The notes below the pieces were generated by a model. It did no database searches. It saw nothing but the letters and a program-made list of their open reading frames with translations, and had not been told where the DNA came from. A stretch of DNA of 64,000 nt, from assembly GCA_910577785.1 (NCBI GenBank), contig CAJTNT010000014.1:1-64000 (forward strand). The letters run 5' to 3'. The position numbers were made by a program, and so were the translations under genes. Below, piece after piece: positions 33,571-44,834 of the stretch. This stretch comes from an uncultured Lachnospiraceae bacterium. GTDB lineage: Bacteria > Bacillota > Clostridia > Lachnospirales > Lachnospiraceae. The number at the start of each line of letters is the position of its first letter. Position 1 is the stretch's first letter.

Positions 33571-36570
33571 ATGGCAAATTTCCAGATACCAGGGGAGCCT
33601 GGGTACACAGAAGAAATTAGAAAATTTGAGACGACAGACCCGGCGCATGCGGATCTGTTCAATGAGGCCTTCCAGAAGCTGGTTGAAAATGACGCATACT
33701 TAAAGAGGAAAAAGCAGGACACCATGGCAGTGGACAGCTCCCTTTCTGGCACAAGCACAAACCCTGTCCAGAACAAAGCCGTGAAGGCCGCCCTGGACGG
33801 GAAATCAAGCACGGGGCATACACACGCTGCCGCCACCACCACGGCTGCGGGCTTCCTGTCGGCCGCGGACAAGCGGAAGCTGAACGGCGTAGATGAGAAT
33901 GCGAACAACTACACGCACCCATCCACGCACCCGGCCACCATGATAAGCCAGGACACAACGCATCGGTTCGTCACAGATGCGGAGAAGCAGGCCTGGGATG
34001 CCCTGTATGCGCAGCTGGTCGCATACACAGATGGGGCAATCGCCGACCTTATAGGCGGTGCGCCTGCCACTCTGGATACGCTCAAGGAAATTGCAGATGC
34101 CATTGCGGAAAATAGGGATGTAGAACAGGCCTTGAATGAGGCGATTGGCAAGAAGGCGAGCCAGGCGGAGCTGGACACCCATACAGGAAACAATATAATA
34201 CACGTCACTGCCACGGACAAGCAGGGCTGGAACAAAGATATTGCGGAAAGGGAAGTGGCGTTCACCCAGGCGGCCACCAGGGCAAACATTGTTTCTAGGG
34301 AGAAGGTAAAAGTCCTTTTGGGGAAGATCAGGAAATGGTTTGCGGACATGAAGGCGGTTGCCTTCACAGGCAGCTATACGGACCTTATAAATAAGCCAGA
34401 GATACCAAGCGCTGTCAGGGTCAAGGGGGATGCCGAGAAAGACTACCGGGTTGGGGACGTGAACCTCACGGCTGAGAATATCGGCGCGGCTGCGGAGGAT
34501 GGAAGCAATGCAGGCAAGTTTGTCCTCAAAAAACAGGGGGGCAGTCCTGGCTGGGATACAGCATATAGAGATTTGGCGGATTATTGTTCCTATGGCGCGA
34601 CACCGAAATATTACCGTATTAAATTGCCAGGCATTCAGACAGTAGGGATAATGCTGTACATGGAGCTTTCGTTCCGGCAGAGCCAAACTGAAGGCATGGG
34701 CGGGAAGCTGATGGTGGCAGCCAGGCATACCTCCGTGGCCCCATACACCTGGCAGAATATAAGATGCGCTGTTTCCGGGACGCTCGGGGATAATATTGGG
34801 GTGTTTGCAAGCGACGGCATGTACTTTTATATTTCGGGCGGAAACTCATATTCAGGCATTTCAGTGGACAGGATCCTGGCAGGCGATACGGCCAGGTACC
34901 ATGACCTGTCAGGCGTGGAGATTGACACTGTGGACTCGCTGCCCGAAACATACCAGACTGCGGCAGTGGAATATACGGTCAGCAAGGCCTACCTAGATAG
35001 CCATTTCGTTCCTGACTATATAAGTATTAAGGTAACAGAATTCATGGGTGGCATAGGGTGGAAGAAGATAGCCGTAATTAATGCCGGAAGCGTTGTTCTT
35101 GAATCCTGCACGGTCACTATACGCAGGGGATTTTCCTATAACCAAGATGAAACACATAAGATAGACTTCATATGTGCCAGGAATAAGAAAGGGTTTGCGC
35201 CAATATATGACATGGCAAGCACGCACCTAATAACAAAAATTAGGTGCGTGGAAAATGCAGATGGGAAATGCTACTTAGAAGTTTATTATGGTGGGACAAT
35301 GAATAATATTGTGGAAATCATAGTGACATACGCGTCAAACTCTTACAAAATGGGCACCGGGGTAATCAAAACGTACAATTGGAAAGCGATGGACATAGAA
35401 GATGACACAGAGACCCCAGGCTCTGGTACGGTCACAGCAACTTATGATATGCCTGCAAATTTCAACACAACGATGCTTGCTATGGCGGACGGAAGTAATG
35501 TCAATGGCGTATGGGAGGGGCTGGCCGCAGGCTCTGCCTTAGGGAAATTTGACAATACTAACGGAGACTTAGGCCGGAAGCCCCCATCCTATATAGGGGA
35601 CGGAAGGGCCAGGTTCCGCATGATGCGTGGCTTTAAAGGGTTGGATGACCCGCCTGGTTATATGGACTGCCTTCTGATGAACACCTATAGGGACAGCACG
35701 CAAAAATATGCGACGGCTTTGGGGATCTTAAAAAAAGAAGGCTGCCCGAGGGCATATATTGCAGTCGGGGATGCGTCAGCTGAAAGGTGGAACGCCCAGG
35801 CAGAGCTGGTTACCACGGCAAACATAAGCACGGTTGGGATTGCCCGGGCAGATGAAGCCATGGGGAGGCGCATCATCCCGGATACTGCGGATAAAAATTT
35901 CAGCCTCCTGGCAGCGGCTGGGATGTATGGGGTAAGCGGGGCCGGCGGGAAGGTATCCGGCGCCCCGGTCATGGATGGATATGGATCCCTGAACTGGTCA
36001 ATAGCCACCCTGGACTGTGGCAGGGGCAAGAAGCTGCAGGCTGCGGCTGCAATGTACGATAGGGCCGATGATAAAAAACCCGCAGGGGTCTGGCTTAGGG
36101 AGTTAGGCCATGGGTCATGGTTCCGCATAGACGCACTGGGCGCATACAGGGCGCTTGACGTGTTCAGCGGGGATATTGAGTTAGACGAAACGGGAAGCCA
36201 GTTTGCATGGGCTGACGCCACAGATGGGTTTGGCGGGAATTACCTTAAATCCATGGGAGGGGACGGGGAAAGCCAGACGAAGTTCATGCATCTGCGGACA
36301 TACGGGTATGCCAGCGACCTGCCAGGGACGAAATTTACCTTTGTTACGGAGCATGTCATCACTATTACGGAAAATGACTATGGATTAGATACAGATGCAG
36401 CTGTAGGTGCGCCGGTCATGGCCGGGGGGAGAAATTTTGGGGGCATAGAATACTGTGGGACTACAGGAAATACCTTAAACGGTATTGCACTAGCGGCAAA
36501 GAAGTTTGGCGACCAGATGGATGCTGCCAGCATCCATGTGACCAAGGTGGAGTTTCTTTATTCAGCGTAA
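33571..36570 (+). CDS. Tail fibre / receptor-binding protein
   Basis: 999 residues. The N-terminal 230 residues carry collar/fibre features: GHTHAAATTTAAGFLSAADKRKLNG, 'THPSTHPATMI', and 'LVAYTDGAIADLIGGAPATLDTLKEIADAIAENRDVEQAL', common shaft motifs. The central part (about 330-650) is beta-rich and more A/T-rich, with no similarity I can name, and is likely the host-specific region. The C-terminal third (about 740-999, 'AMGRRIIPDTADKNFSLLAAAGMYG...') may be a separate domain. Confidence 0.82.
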   Translation: MANFQIPGEPGYTEEIRKFETTDPAHADLFNEAFQKLVENDAYLKRKKQDTMAVDSSLSGTSTNPVQNKAVKAALDGKSSTGHTHAAATTTAAGFLSAADKRKLNGVDENANNYTHPSTHPATMISQDTTHRFVTDAEKQAWDALYAQLVAYTDGAIADLIGGAPATLDTLKEIADAIAENRDVEQALNEAIGKKASQAELDTHTGNNIIHVTATDKQGWNKDIAEREVAFTQAATRANIVSREKVKVLLGKIRKWFADMKAVAFTGSYTDLINKPEIPSAVRVKGDAEKDYRVGDVNLTAENIGAAAEDGSNAGKFVLKKQGGSPGWDTAYRDLADYCSYGATPKYYRIKLPGIQTVGIMLYMELSFRQSQTEGMGGKLMVAARHTSVAPYTWQNIRCAVSGTLGDNIGVFASDGMYFYISGGNSYSGISVDRILAGDTARYHDLSGVEIDTVDSLPETYQTAAVEYTVSKAYLDSHFVPDYISIKVTEFMGGIGWKKIAVINAGSVVLESCTVTIRRGFSYNQDETHKIDFICARNKKGFAPIYDMASTHLITKIRCVENADGKCYLEVYYGGTMNNIVEIIVTYASNSYKMGTGVIKTYNWKAMDIEDDTETPGSGTVTATYDMPANFNTTMLAMADGSNVNGVWEGLAAGSALGKFDNTNGDLGRKPPSYIGDGRARFRMMRGFKGLDDPPGYMDCLLMNTYRDSTQKYATALGILKKEGCPRAYIAVGDASAERWNAQAELVTTANISTVGIARADEAMGRRIIPDTADKNFSLLAAAGMYGVSGAGGKVSGAPVMDGYGSLNWSIATLDCGRGKKLQAAAAMYDRADDKKPAGVWLRELGHGSWFRIDALGAYRALDVFSGDIELDETGSQFAWADATDGFGGNYLKSMGGDGESQTKFMHLRTYGYASDLPGTKFTFVTEHVITITENDYGLDTDAAVGAPVMAGGRNFGGIEYCGTTGNTLNGIALAAKKFGDQMDAASIHVTKVEFLYSA

Positions 36571-36578
36571 ATTTATTT

Positions 36579-36602
36579 AGCCCAAAGCCAAGCCATTGGG
36601 CT
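36579..36602 (+). terminator. Hairpin after the tail fibre gene
   Basis: AGCCCAA/TTGGGCT stem with a 10-nt loop, 9 bp after the stop. No U-tract, so termination is uncertain. The rest of the gap to 36725 shows no other feature besides the holin ribosome-binding region. Confidence 0.4.
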
Positions 36603-36725
36603 GGCAGGCTCTGGCCCCGGCCTATATCCCTGCACAGGAGGGGGGGTAATGGGGAGGGGGAGCAAAAAAATGTGAAATTTCTAAGCTAGGCAGGCTAAAA
36701 TAGGGAAAGAAAGGATGGTATTTAC

Positions 36726-37157
36726 ATGAAAGCTGGGATTTTATCTGCAATAGGGGTTTTTGGTGGCGCAGTCGCGTCGCTGTTTGGCGGCTTTGACGCC
36801 GCCCTGGAGACGCTGCTGATCTTTATGGGGGCGGACTACATAACAGGCCTCATCGTTGCTGGGATATTCCACAGGAGCGAGAAGACAAGCAGCGGGGCGC
36901 TGGAGAGCCGCGCCGGGTGGAAGGGGCTCTGCCGGAAGGGCGTCACGCTCCTGGTTGTGCTGGTGGCATGCCGCCTGGACCTTATGCTGGGCAGCAGCTT
37001 CATCCGGGATGCGGCAGTGATTGCGTTCATAGCCAACGAGGCCATATCCATCGTTGAGAACGCCGGGCTTATGGGCATACCGCTGCCCATGCCCGTCCTG
37101 AAGGCGATTGACGTATTGAAGAATAAATCGGAAAGTGGGGATAAAACAAGTGGTTAA
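36726..37157 (+). CDS. Phage holin (holin 4 / toxin-secretion family)
   Basis: 143 residues with three hydrophobic segments: 'GAVASLFGGFDAALETLLIFMGADYITGLIVAGIF' (two), and 'GVTLLVVLVACRLDLML' plus 'AAVIAFIANEAISIVENAG'. The 'SREGWKG' like loop (ESRAGWKGLCRKG) is family-typical. It opens the membrane to let the endolysin reach the wall. Confidence 0.88.
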   Translation: MKAGILSAIGVFGGAVASLFGGFDAALETLLIFMGADYITGLIVAGIFHRSEKTSSGALESRAGWKGLCRKGVTLLVVLVACRLDLMLGSSFIRDAAVIAFIANEAISIVENAGLMGIPLPMPVLKAIDVLKNKSESGDKTSG

Positions 37158-37308
37158 GATTGTATTTAAAAATGGCTGTGTCGTGAAATGGAAGGAAAAG
37201 GAATATACTGACTATAAGTATGACGGGAAATGCTTTATCTTAATCAAAAAAGGGAAATGGGCTGCATTTTATAATATGGATAGTGTCGTTTCCATCATAG
37301 TAAAATAA
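37150..37308 (+). CDS. Small basic protein in the lysis cassette
   Basis: 52 residues (MVKIVFKNGCVVKWKEKEYTDYKYDGKCF...), starting at a GTG that overlaps the holin stop region by 8 bp. Beta-rich and basic, no membrane segment. Position between holin and endolysin suggests a lysis or host-interaction accessory; no family recognised. Confidence 0.5.
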   Translation: MVKIVFKNGCVVKWKEKEYTDYKYDGKCFILIKKGKWAAFYNMDSVVSIIVK

Positions 37309-37324
37309 AAAGGGAGGGAACCTT

Positions 37325-38146
37325 ATGATTTCAAACTGTGGGCATGACGAGCGGGGAAAGTACTCTGGCGGGGCAGCAGGCGACCAGACAGGCACGGAAT
37401 GGGCGGTCATCAAGTGGTACAGCAGGCCATGGAAGTGCGTGCTACGGCATCCGGATAAAAAAGTACGGGGCATGATTGCACGGATGGCAAAGGCGGCAGC
37501 AGAAAATAATTTAGTCGGTTATGACCAGGCACAGCGTTACACGTTTTGGGAACACCTGAAAGCATCTGGCTATGACCCGGCCAAGATTACGGTAAAGTGC
37601 GAGGCGGACTGCAGCTCAGGGGTGGCGGCAATCGTGAAGGCCGTGGGCTGCCGCCTGGGGATCCAAAAGCTGAAAGATGTGAGTATCTATTGTTACACTG
37701 GCAATCTGCGGGCAGCTTTAAGGGCAGCGGGATTTAAAGTGTTGACAAGTAACAAATATCTGACATCGGATGCGTATTTGCTTGAGGGCGATGTGCTGCT
37801 GAATGACGGGGCGCATACGGCGATAAACGTGATGAATGGCTCAAAGGCAGCGGATTCCACAGTAACATCACAAAACGGCGTAGAAGTTGACGTCAAAATT
37901 GACGCAGCGCAGAAATTTAACAAGGGGCTTGCAGGCACATACAAGGTCACGGCATCCGCGCTGAACCTGAGGGCGGGGGCCGGAGCTGACAAGGCATTCC
38001 TCACAGAAATGCCGAAAGGCTCAAAGGCAAAGTGCTATGGGTATTACACGGATGTGTCCGGGACAAAGTGGCTTTATGTAGAGGCGGCAGTAGCTGGTAA
38101 GAGGTATACAGGTTTTGCCAGCAGCAGATATCTTGCCAAACAATAA
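37325..38146 (+). CDS. Endolysin: NlpC/P60-like peptidase with SH3 domain
   Basis: 273 residues. The N-terminal domain 'ISNCGHDERGKYSGGAAGDQTGTEWAVIKWYSRPWKCVLR' and 'CEADCSSGVAAIVKAVG' (catalytic Cys in DCSS, about residue 93) with a His in 'DGAHTAINV' is a known Clostridia phage peptidoglycan hydrolase. The C-terminal bacterial SH3 (about 200-273, 'VTASALNLRAGAGADKAFLTEMPKG') binds the wall. No signal peptide, as expected with a holin. Confidence 0.87.
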   Translation: MISNCGHDERGKYSGGAAGDQTGTEWAVIKWYSRPWKCVLRHPDKKVRGMIARMAKAAAENNLVGYDQAQRYTFWEHLKASGYDPAKITVKCEADCSSGVAAIVKAVGCRLGIQKLKDVSIYCYTGNLRAALRAAGFKVLTSNKYLTSDAYLLEGDVLLNDGAHTAINVMNGSKAADSTVTSQNGVEVDVKIDAAQKFNKGLAGTYKVTASALNLRAGAGADKAFLTEMPKGSKAKCYGYYTDVSGTKWLYVEAAVAGKRYTGFASSRYLAKQ

Positions 38147-38324
38147 GCGAAGTGGCATATTGGCCTTATCCATCCCGAAAATTCACTTTCTCCCCCTTGA
38201 TATTTTTATTCTTTTTATTTATAATCGCTGTAGGGATAGAAGTGTTTGGATAGGAAATAGTTGCATGATGTCCGCAAAATGTCCGCATACCATGCCAAAA
38301 CATTGAAAAACGCTAGCGATACAA
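38147..38324. other. Noncoding right end of the prophage
   Basis: No gene. Contains a direct repeat of ATGTCCGCA (near 38268 and 38279), which might be an integrase arm site. No parB fragment is found, although integration into parB at the left would predict one here. Confidence 0.4.
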
Positions 38325-38371
38325 CTTGACTTTTAATCAAGTTGTCCGGGGTTCGAATCCCCGATGTCTCA
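38325..38371 (+). other. tRNA-Lys(TTT) 3' fragment, attachment-site scar
   Basis: Bases 38325-38341 form an anticodon stem-loop (CTTGA-CTTTTAA-TCAAG) with anticodon TTT at 38332-38334. The T arm (CGGGG-TTCGAAT-CCCCG, 38347-38363) and the acceptor 3' strand ATGTCTC plus A follow. The D arm and 5' acceptor strand are absent. A 3'-only fragment is what remains at the far end of an element that integrated into the 3' end of a tRNA gene; the element would lie to the left. Confidence 0.8.
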
Positions 38372-38410
38372 TTGTGGAAAGCCTTTAAAATGGGCATTTC
38401 CGAGAGAAAA

Positions 38411-38437
38411 GCACTCCAATAAATGGGGTGCTTTTTA
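38411..38437 (+). terminator. Rho-independent terminator after the tRNA fragment
   Basis: GCACTCC-AATAAAT-GGGGTGC stem-loop followed by TTTTTATG. Just after it, TTTGGCTAA is directly repeated (38440-38463), an arrangement often seen beside tyrosine-integrase att sites. Confidence 0.65.
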
Positions 38438-38539
38438 TGTTTGGCTAATATTTGGCTAACAGGGCACGGAATCAATGGGCTGCCCCCTTTCTCCTCGCAG
38501 GTAACATGGGTGAAATGTGATCTATCAAAAAAATTCTAA

Positions 38540-38568
38540 TTGACAAACCCGCCATTGCCATGTATAAT
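38540..38568 (+). promoter_or_regulatory. Promoter of the yceD-rpmF operon
   Basis: TTGACA (38540-38545), a 17-bp spacer and TATAAT (38563-38568), 26 bp before the yceD start. Confidence 0.8.
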
Positions 38569-38594
38569 ATACCAGGTATGGATAGGAGACTGTC

Positions 38595-39116
38595 ATGAAA
38601 GTAGAGTTAGCAGATTTGATTTCCTGTGAAGACCAGGAGATGTCAAGGCAGGTGGAGATTACGCTTACATCCTTTGATTCGAGGCTGGGGCGGTTCCCCA
38701 TCGTGAAGAAAGAGCCATTTGCCATACGGTTTGCCAATGAGGGCAATCGGCGGTTATTGATACAGGGAGAGGCGGAGCTTACCATTGCAATTCCATGTGA
38801 CCGGTGCCTAGAGATGACAGACCAGGCATTTCACCTGAACATTGATAAGGAGATTGACCTTACGGGTGAGAAGGAAGAGATGCGCCTGGAGGAAATGGAC
38901 TTCATGGCAGGGACGAGCCTGGATGTGGATCAGCTTTTGTTTGGAGAGATTCTGGTGAGCTGGCCGATGAAGGTTCTGTGCAGGGAGGATTGCAAGGGCA
39001 TCTGCAGAAGATGCGGGGCGAACCTGAACCTGGCAGAGTGTCAATGCCCCCAGGCAGAACTGGATCCAAGAATGGCGGCAATCCAGGATATTTTTAACAA
39101 ATTTAAGGAGGTGTGA
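38595..39116 (+). CDS. yceD: YceD family protein (DUF177)
   Basis: 173 residues. The family core 'AIPCDRCLEMTDQAFHLNID', 'LDVDQLLFGEILVSWPMKVLCREDCKGICRRCGANLNLAECQC' with paired CxxC is clear. YceD accumulates 23S rRNA in a ribosome-related role and is almost always encoded before rpmF, as here. Confidence 0.92.
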   Translation: MKVELADLISCEDQEMSRQVEITLTSFDSRLGRFPIVKKEPFAIRFANEGNRRLLIQGEAELTIAIPCDRCLEMTDQAFHLNIDKEIDLTGEKEEMRLEEMDFMAGTSLDVDQLLFGEILVSWPMKVLCREDCKGICRRCGANLNLAECQCPQAELDPRMAAIQDIFNKFKEV

Positions 39117-39121
39117 TTACA

Positions 39122-39301
39122 ATGTCAATCTGTCCCAAGAATAAATCTTCCAAGGCGAGAAGGGATAAGAGGAGGGCAAACTGGAAAATGACTGCCCCGA
39201 CGCTGGTAAAATGCAGCAAATGTGGCGAGCTGATGATGCCCCACAGAGTATGCAGGAGCTGCGGAAGCTATAACAAGAAAGAGATTATTCCCCAGGATTA
39301 A
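39122..39301 (+). CDS. rpmF: Ribosomal protein bL32
   Basis: 59 residues from the ATG after AAGGAGGTG. MSICPKNKSSKARRDKRRANWKM and a zinc ribbon CSKC ... CRSC (the zinc-binding C+ form). Part of the large subunit near the peptidyl-transferase exit. Co-transcribed with yceD. Confidence 0.95.
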   Translation: MSICPKNKSSKARRDKRRANWKMTAPTLVKCSKCGELMMPHRVCRSCGSYNKKEIIPQD

Positions 39302-39314
39302 GGAAGAGCCGGAG

Positions 39315-39413
39315 GGGGCTGTCGCATGGAGCATGGAACCGTGTAATGAGATGCAAGTCATTTGCAGGCGCATCATTACAGGATCGTGCGCTTTATGCGA
39401 CAGCCCCTTTTTA
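39315..39413 (+). terminator. Terminator with a nested hairpin after rpmF
   Basis: An outer 13-bp stem (GGGGCTGTCGCAT 39315-39327; its complement 39395-39407) followed by TTTTTA, enclosing a second stem GTAATGA(G)ATGC/GCATCATTAC. Larger than a normal terminator. Confidence 0.7.
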
Positions 39414-39486
39414 CTACCATGGGTGATGCATTCACAAGATGCGAAGGAACGGTTCCATCATAGAATAGCAAAGGAGAGGATTTGAG

Positions 39487-41657
<2,171 letters not shown>

Positions 41658-41678
41658 CAAAAGGATAGGTGATGGAGC

Positions 41679-43139
41679 ATGTATGATGTGGCAATTATCG
41701 GAGCAGGCGTATCAGGGGCTGCCTGCGCAAGGGAGCTTTCCAGATATCGGCTGCGTATCTGCGTGGTGGAGAAGGAGGAGGACGTATGCTGCGGCACTTC
41801 CAAAGCCAACAGCGCCATTGTCCATGCAGGGTTTGACGCAGCGTGCGGCAGCCTGATGGCGAAGCTGAACGTGGAAGGGAACGCGATGATGGATGGGGCG
41901 GCGCGGGAGCTGGATTTTCCTTTCCGGCGGAACGGTTCTTTGGTGGTATGCCTCCGGGAAGAGGAACAGCCGGCGCTGCAGACTCTGTATGATAAGGGCG
42001 TCAGGAATGGCGTCAAAGGCCTGCGTATCATCGGCCGGGAAGAATTGGCAGCAATGGAGCCAAATATTTCTGAACAGGCGGCTGCCGCCCTGTACGCCCC
42101 CACGGGAGGCATTGTGTGTCCCTTTGGCATGAATATCGCCTATGCGGAAAATGCTGCGGAAAACGGGGTGGAGTTCCAGTTTGATACGGAAGTGATTAAG
42201 ATATCGAAAAAAGGAGATTTTTGGTCGCTTAAGACCAGCAAGGGCGAAATTGAGGCCAGGTACGTGGTAAATGCGGCAGGCGTATACGCGGACAAATTCC
42301 ATAACATGGTAAGCCGCAAGAAGCTGCACATTACCCCAAGGCGCGGGGATTACTGTCTTTTGGACCGTTCCGCGGAAGGCTTTGTCAACCATACGGTGTT
42401 CCAGCTGCCCAATGCATTTGGCAAGGGCGTACTGGTCACCCCCACAGTCCATGGGAACACGCTGGTGGGGCCTACGGCCATTGACATTGAAGACAAGGAG
42501 GGGACAAATACGACCCAGGCAGGCATCGACGAGCTGCTCCGCAAGGCGGGCGCCGCCGTCCGGGGACTTCCCATCCGTCAGGTCATCACATCCTTTGCCG
42601 GGCTGCGCGCCCATGAGGATGGGGGTGAGTTCTGTATTGGGGAACTGGAAGACGCCAGGGGCTTTGTGGACTGTGCAGGCATTGAGTCTCCAGGCCTAAG
42701 CAGCGCCCCGGCGATTGGCAAGATGGTGGCGGGAATCATCCGGGATCTGTCACATGCGGAAGAAAATCCCCATTTCAAAGCCACACGCAAGGGCATCTTA
42801 GACCCCAAAGCCCTGCCGCGTGGGCAGCGGGCAGCTCTTATCAAGGAAAATCCTGCTTATGGCAACATCATCTGCCGCTGTGAGATGATTTCCGAGGGCG
42901 AAATTATCGACGCCATCCGCCGTCCGTTAGGCGCCAGATCCCTAGATGGGGTAAAGCGCAGGACCCGCGCTGGCATGGGCCGCTGCCAGTCCGGCTTCTG
43001 CTCTCCGCGGACGATGGAGATCCTTGCAAGGGAATGGGGGGAAGACCTGTCGGAAATCACCAAATCCGGCGGGGCGTCCAGGATGATTGCAGGGAGGAAC
43101 AAATATATCGAAATGAGGAAAACATATGCTGAAATATGA
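41679..43139 (+). CDS. FAD-dependent glycerol-3-phosphate dehydrogenase-like, with BFD [2Fe-2S] domain
   Basis: 486 residues. FAD site GAGVSGAACARELSRY (residues 8-23), a DAO domain, and a C-terminal BFD-like region NIICRCEMISEGEIIDAIRR ... CQSGFC providing four Cys for an iron-sulphur cluster. In Clostridia this gene, its FAD partner and a DUF1667 gene follow glpK and oxidise glycerol 3-phosphate to dihydroxyacetone phosphate. Related to GlpA/GlpO. Overlaps the next gene by 14 bp. Confidence 0.88.
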   Translation: MYDVAIIGAGVSGAACARELSRYRLRICVVEKEEDVCCGTSKANSAIVHAGFDAACGSLMAKLNVEGNAMMDGAARELDFPFRRNGSLVVCLREEEQPALQTLYDKGVRNGVKGLRIIGREELAAMEPNISEQAAAALYAPTGGIVCPFGMNIAYAENAAENGVEFQFDTEVIKISKKGDFWSLKTSKGEIEARYVVNAAGVYADKFHNMVSRKKLHITPRRGDYCLLDRSAEGFVNHTVFQLPNAFGKGVLVTPTVHGNTLVGPTAIDIEDKEGTNTTQAGIDELLRKAGAAVRGLPIRQVITSFAGLRAHEDGGEFCIGELEDARGFVDCAGIESPGLSSAPAIGKMVAGIIRDLSHAEENPHFKATRKGILDPKALPRGQRAALIKENPAYGNIICRCEMISEGEIIDAIRRPLGARSLDGVKRRTRAGMGRCQSGFCSPRTMEILAREWGEDLSEITKSGGASRMIAGRNKYIEMRKTYAEI

Positions 43140-44397
43140 TATTGTGGTCATAGGGGGCGGCCCGGCGGGGCTTGCGGCGGCAATTTCCGCCAAGCGCAGG
43201 GGAGCGGAGTCCATTGTGGTGCTGGAGCGTGACAAAGAACTGGGCGGCATTTTAAACCAGTGTATCCACAATGGTTTTGGCCTCCACACGTTCCAGGAGG
43301 AACTGACCGGCCCGGAATATGCGGCCCGGTATATAGAACAGCTGGAGGAAGAGCGGATTGCATATCAATTGAATACGATGGTGATGGAGATTACGCCAGA
43401 CAAGGTGGTCACCGCCATGAACCGTGAAGCGGGCATGTTTGAGATCCAGGCAAAAGCGGTTGTCCTGGCGATGGGATGCCGGGAGCGTGCGCGGGGCGCA
43501 TTGAACATCCCCGGATACCGCCCAGCTGGCGTCTATTCCGCAGGCACGGCACAGCGCCTGGTCAATATGGAAGGCTACATGCCAGGCCGGGAAGCGGTTA
43601 TCTTAGGCTCTGGCGATATTGGCCTGATTATGGCCAGGAGGATGACCCTGGAGGGGGCGAAAGTAAAAGCAGTGGTGGAATTGCTGCCCTATTCCGGCGG
43701 CCTGAAGCGGAACATCGTCCAATGCCTGGATGACTTTGGCATCCCGCTGAAACTAAGCCATACGGTTGTGGACATTAGAGGCAAAGAGCGGGTGGAGGGC
43801 GTCACCATCGCCCAGGTCGGCCCAGACCGCAGGCCAATCCCAGGTACGGAGGAGCATTACAGCTGCGACACCCTGCTTTTGTCCTGTGGCTTAATCCCAG
43901 AGAATGAGCTTTCCAGAGGCCTGGGTGTGGAGATCAGCCCCATTACGTCCGGGCCGCTCGTAAATGAATGCCTGGAGACAAATGTGGATGGCGTATTTGC
44001 CTGCGGCAATGTGCTCCATGTGCATGATCTGGTGGATTTTGTGTCAGAAGAGGCCTCGGCGGCGGGAGAGCATGCGGCGGAATATATCCTAAGCGGTGCA
44101 GGGCGCTCAGGCTCCCAGGGCAGGGAGGTTCCGATTGAAGCGGTGGAAGGCGTGCGCTATACGGTGCCGCGGACCATCAGCCCCGAGCGGATGGGTGAGA
44201 AGCATACGGTGCGCTTCCGCGTGAGCGATGTCTATCGGGATTGCTATGTGTCTGTCTATTTTAATGCGAAACGGGTGATACACCGCAGGCGGCCGGTGAT
44301 GGCGCCTGGGGAAATGGAAGCGGTTGTGCTGAAGAAAGAGCAGCTGGCGGCATTTCCAGAGTTATCCCAGATTACGGTGAAGGTTGAGAGGCAGTAG
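43126..44397 (+). CDS. FAD/NAD(P)-dependent oxidoreductase, partner of the glycerol-3-phosphate dehydrogenase
   Basis: 423 residues. FAD dinucleotide fold 'VVIGGGPAGLAAAISAKRRG' (residues 6-25), a second nucleotide fold 'AVILGSGDIGLIMARRMTLEG' (about 162-182), and 'VDGVFACGNVLHVHDLVDFVSEE' before the C-terminus. Pyridine-nucleotide disulphide oxidoreductase type, but no redox CxxC is seen. Likely passes electrons from the preceding flavoprotein to NAD(P). Confidence 0.87.
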   Translation: MLKYDIVVIGGGPAGLAAAISAKRRGAESIVVLERDKELGGILNQCIHNGFGLHTFQEELTGPEYAARYIEQLEEERIAYQLNTMVMEITPDKVVTAMNREAGMFEIQAKAVVLAMGCRERARGALNIPGYRPAGVYSAGTAQRLVNMEGYMPGREAVILGSGDIGLIMARRMTLEGAKVKAVVELLPYSGGLKRNIVQCLDDFGIPLKLSHTVVDIRGKERVEGVTIAQVGPDRRPIPGTEEHYSCDTLLLSCGLIPENELSRGLGVEISPITSGPLVNECLETNVDGVFACGNVLHVHDLVDFVSEEASAAGEHAAEYILSGAGRSGSQGREVPIEAVEGVRYTVPRTISPERMGEKHTVRFRVSDVYRDCYVSVYFNAKRVIHRRRPVMAPGEMEAVVLKKEQLAAFPELSQITVKVERQ

Positions 44398-44444
44398 GGG
44401 GAGGGGCTATTCCTTTTCCGGTAAAGTAAGGAGATGCAGAGAGT

Positions 44445-44804
44445 ATGCAAGTAAAGGAATTAATTTGTATTGGGTGTCCGTTGGGGTGTCCGCTGAAAGT
44501 GGAATTGGAAGGCGGGCAGGTAATGGGCGTTACCGGGAATACCTGCAGACGGGGGGATGCGTATGCCCGCAAGGAAGTGACAAATCCAACCCGGATTGTG
44601 ACCAGTTCTGTGGCGGTAGAAGGCGGGAGCCTTGCGGTCGTGTCGGTAAAGACCAGGGAGGATATCCCCAAAGGCAAGATTTTTGAGATTATGGAAGCAT
44701 TAAAAGGCGTGAAGGTGCAGGCGCCGATCCATATCGGGGATGTGGTCGTCCAGGATGTGGCAGGTACCGGCGTGGATATTATTGCCACGAAAAATGTATG
44801 GTGA
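44445..44804 (+). CDS. DUF1667 protein, third component of the dehydrogenase
   Basis: 119 residues. 'ELICIGCPLGCPLKVELEGGQVMGVTGNTCRRGDAYARKE' holds the four Cys of the family, probably a metal or iron-sulphur site. It nearly always follows the two flavoprotein genes and would form one complex with them. Confidence 0.88.
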   Translation: MQVKELICIGCPLGCPLKVELEGGQVMGVTGNTCRRGDAYARKEVTNPTRIVTSSVAVEGGSLAVVSVKTREDIPKGKIFEIMEALKGVKVQAPIHIGDVVVQDVAGTGVDIIATKNVW

Positions 44805-44834
44805 CAGGATGGCGGCAGTGATGCACGAAAAGCT

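Noticed and set aside
38215-38475. A minus-strand frame of 86 codons with the segment SGIRTPDNLIKSQV
   Set aside because: This is the reverse complement of the tRNA-Lys 3' arm, a well-known source of false proteins. No ribosome-binding site is seen.
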